NCBI RefSeq assembly: GCF_914271485.1
Contig: NZ_CAJZAG010000008.1
Location: 186,001 to 250,000, forward strand
Length of the DNA stretch: 64,000 bases
Source: Cupriavidus pampae
GTDB taxonomy: Bacteria; Pseudomonadota; Gammaproteobacteria; Burkholderiales; Burkholderiaceae
Direction: 5' to 3'
Part shown: positions 63,018 to 64,000 of the stretch, piece after piece
How the letters are laid out: the number at the start of each line of letters is the position of its first letter
Numbering within the stretch: the first letter of the stretch is position 1
Translations under genes and position numbers: made by a program
Notes under the pieces: model-generated
The model's database searches: none
Seen by the model: only the letters and a program-made list of their open reading frames with translations
Told to the model about the DNA's origin: nothing

Positions 63018-64000
63018 ATGCAATTCACGTTTGCCAAGATTCTGCCGATCGCGGCTGCAGTGGCGCTGGTCGCAGCCTGCGGCAAGAAAGAAGAGAAGCC
63101 GGCCGATACGGCCGCATCGGCACCTGCGGCGGCCACGGCACCTGCAGCAGGTGGCGGTGAAGTCGTCGTCAAGATCGGCCATGCGGCTCCGCTGACCGGC
63201 GGCATTGCCCACCTTGGCAAGGACAACGAAAACGGCGCGCGCCTGGCCGTCGAGGAAGCCAACAAGGCCGGCCTCGAAATCGGCGGCAAGAAGATCAAGC
63301 TGGAACTGGTGGGCGAAGACGACGCCGCCGATCCGAAGACCGGTACCGCCGTGGCCCAGAAGCTGGTGGACGCCAAGGTCGTGGCCGTGGTCGGTCACCT
63401 GAACTCGGGTGTGTCGATTCCCGCTTCGAAGATCTACAGCGATGCTGGCATTACGCAGATCTCGCCGTCGTCGACGAACCCCGACTACACGAAGCAGGGC
63501 TTCAAGACCACGTATCGCGTGGTGGCTACGGATGCCCAGCAGGGTCCGGCACTGGCCAACTACGCCGCCAAGACCCTGCAAGCCAAGAGCGTGGCCATCG
63601 TTGACGATGCCACCGCCTACGGCAAGGGTCTGGCCGACGAGTTCGAGAAGACCGCGAAGGCTTCGGGCGTGAACGTCGTGGCCCGTGAAGCCACGAACGA
63701 CAAGGCCACCGACTTCAAGGCGATTCTGACCAAGATCAAGGGCAAGAAGCCGGACGTGATCATGTACGGCGGCATGGACGCCACCGGTGGTCCGTTCGCC
63801 AAGCAAGCCAAGGAACTCGGCATCGCCGCCAAGATCGTTGGCGGCGACGGCGTGTGTACCGACAAGGTGGCCGAACTGGCTGGCGATGCGGTGCAGAACC
63901 TGATCTGTTCGGAAGCAGGTCTGGCCCTGTCGAAGATGGAAGCCGGCGCCGATTTCGAGAAGCGCTACCAGGCTCGTTTCAATGCACCGGTGCAGATCTA
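63018..64000 (+). CDS. Branched-chain amino acid-type ABC transporter substrate-binding lipoprotein (cut by window edge)
   Basis: 327 codons visible, open at the right edge. Lipoprotein signal peptide with lipobox LVAAC and Cys at residue 21, then a charged and Ala/Pro-rich linker (residues 22-48). The LivK/LivJ-like type I binding fold follows: VKIGHAAPLTGGIAHLGKDN, VVGHLNSGVSIPASKIYSD, AGITQISPSSTNPDYT, VAIVDDATAYGKGLADEF and MYGGMDATGGPFAKQAKELG. It probably delivers Leu/Ile/Val or a related compound to an ABC permease encoded elsewhere. TAGGAG lies 9 nt before the ATG. It would be processed by LspA, encoded in this window. Confidence 0.92.
   Translation, partial: MQFTFAKILPIAAAVALVAACGKKEEKPADTAASAPAAATAPAAGGGEVVVKIGHAAPLTGGIAHLGKDNENGARLAVEEANKAGLEIGGKKIKLELVGEDDAADPKTGTAVAQKLVDAKVVAVVGHLNSGVSIPASKIYSDAGITQISPSSTNPDYTKQGFKTTYRVVATDAQQGPALANYAAKTLQAKSVAIVDDATAYGKGLADEFEKTAKASGVNVVAREATNDKATDFKAILTKIKGKKPDVIMYGGMDATGGPFAKQAKELGIAAKIVGGDGVCTDKVAELAGDAVQNLICSEAGLALSKMEAGADFEKRYQARFNAPVQI

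Overview
The window reads as ordinary core chromosome of a high-GC betaproteobacterium of the family Burkholderiaceae, most likely the Cupriavidus/Ralstonia lineage. This rests on gene neighbourhoods (purM/hda/pcnB/folK/panB; murJ-rpsT-DUF3579-argF-ppnP-murB-yajQ), on betaproteobacterial families such as DUF3579 and Bug-type receptors, and on protein character. Species cannot be fixed from the sequence alone. No rRNA, tRNA, CRISPR array, prophage or insertion sequence was seen. The only mobile element is one group II intron.

Layout. 1-4453 (minus): glycolate oxidase subunits glcD and glcE (glcE cut by the window edge), with a D-lactate dehydrogenase-like flavoprotein and a coupled LysR regulator. 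4570-8544 (plus): a cobalamin adenosyltransferase, then dnaK and dnaJ behind a sigma32-type promoter. 8597-10471: a fused pabB-aminotransferase. 15647 down to 10530 (minus): a long collinear run hda, HAD phosphatase, pcnB, folK, deoxynucleoside kinase, panB. 15911-22213: purM, a GNAT enzyme, miaA-mutL, a DedA protein and a SirB1-type protein. 22323-28181: murJ, rpsT, DUF3579, argF-ppnP, murB, yajQ. 28208-31918: a DUF192 protein, a tiny secreted Ala/Lys-rich protein, a pseudouridine synthase, icd and a periplasmic alpha-carbonic anhydrase. 32167-37460: a cold-shock gene divergent from clpS-clpA, a Bug receptor and a VOC protein. 44936 down to 37461 (minus): ribF-ileS-lspA-coaBC-LLM oxidoreductase-dut.

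A group II intron of about 2.7 kb (about 44961-47677) with a reverse transcriptase/maturase/HNH protein lies on the same strand directly upstream of ribF. It separates the ribF GTG start from a TATAAT box. 47990-50551: a hybrid histidine kinase and a convergent LuxR-type response regulator. 50796-55698: purN, an RsmB/NOP RNA methyltransferase, an MscS channel and an acyl-lipid/acyl-CoA desaturase. 55874-59503: NAD biosynthesis, nadA-nadC convergent with nadB. 59675-60954 (minus): rpmB-rpmG and radC. 61050-62509: fkpB-ispH. 63018-end: a branched-chain amino-acid-type binding lipoprotein cut by the window edge.

Most genes are housekeeping: folate, pantothenate/CoA, FAD, NAD, purine, isoprenoid and cell-wall precursors, translation, and protein quality control. 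The points most worth a second look are the intron between promoter and start of an essential operon, a hairpin that buries the Shine-Dalgarno of the cold-shock gene, a hairpin in place of a Shine-Dalgarno at argF, a promoter that would make clpS mRNA leaderless, and several short tandem repeats at gene borders. I did not find a clearly new multi-gene system.
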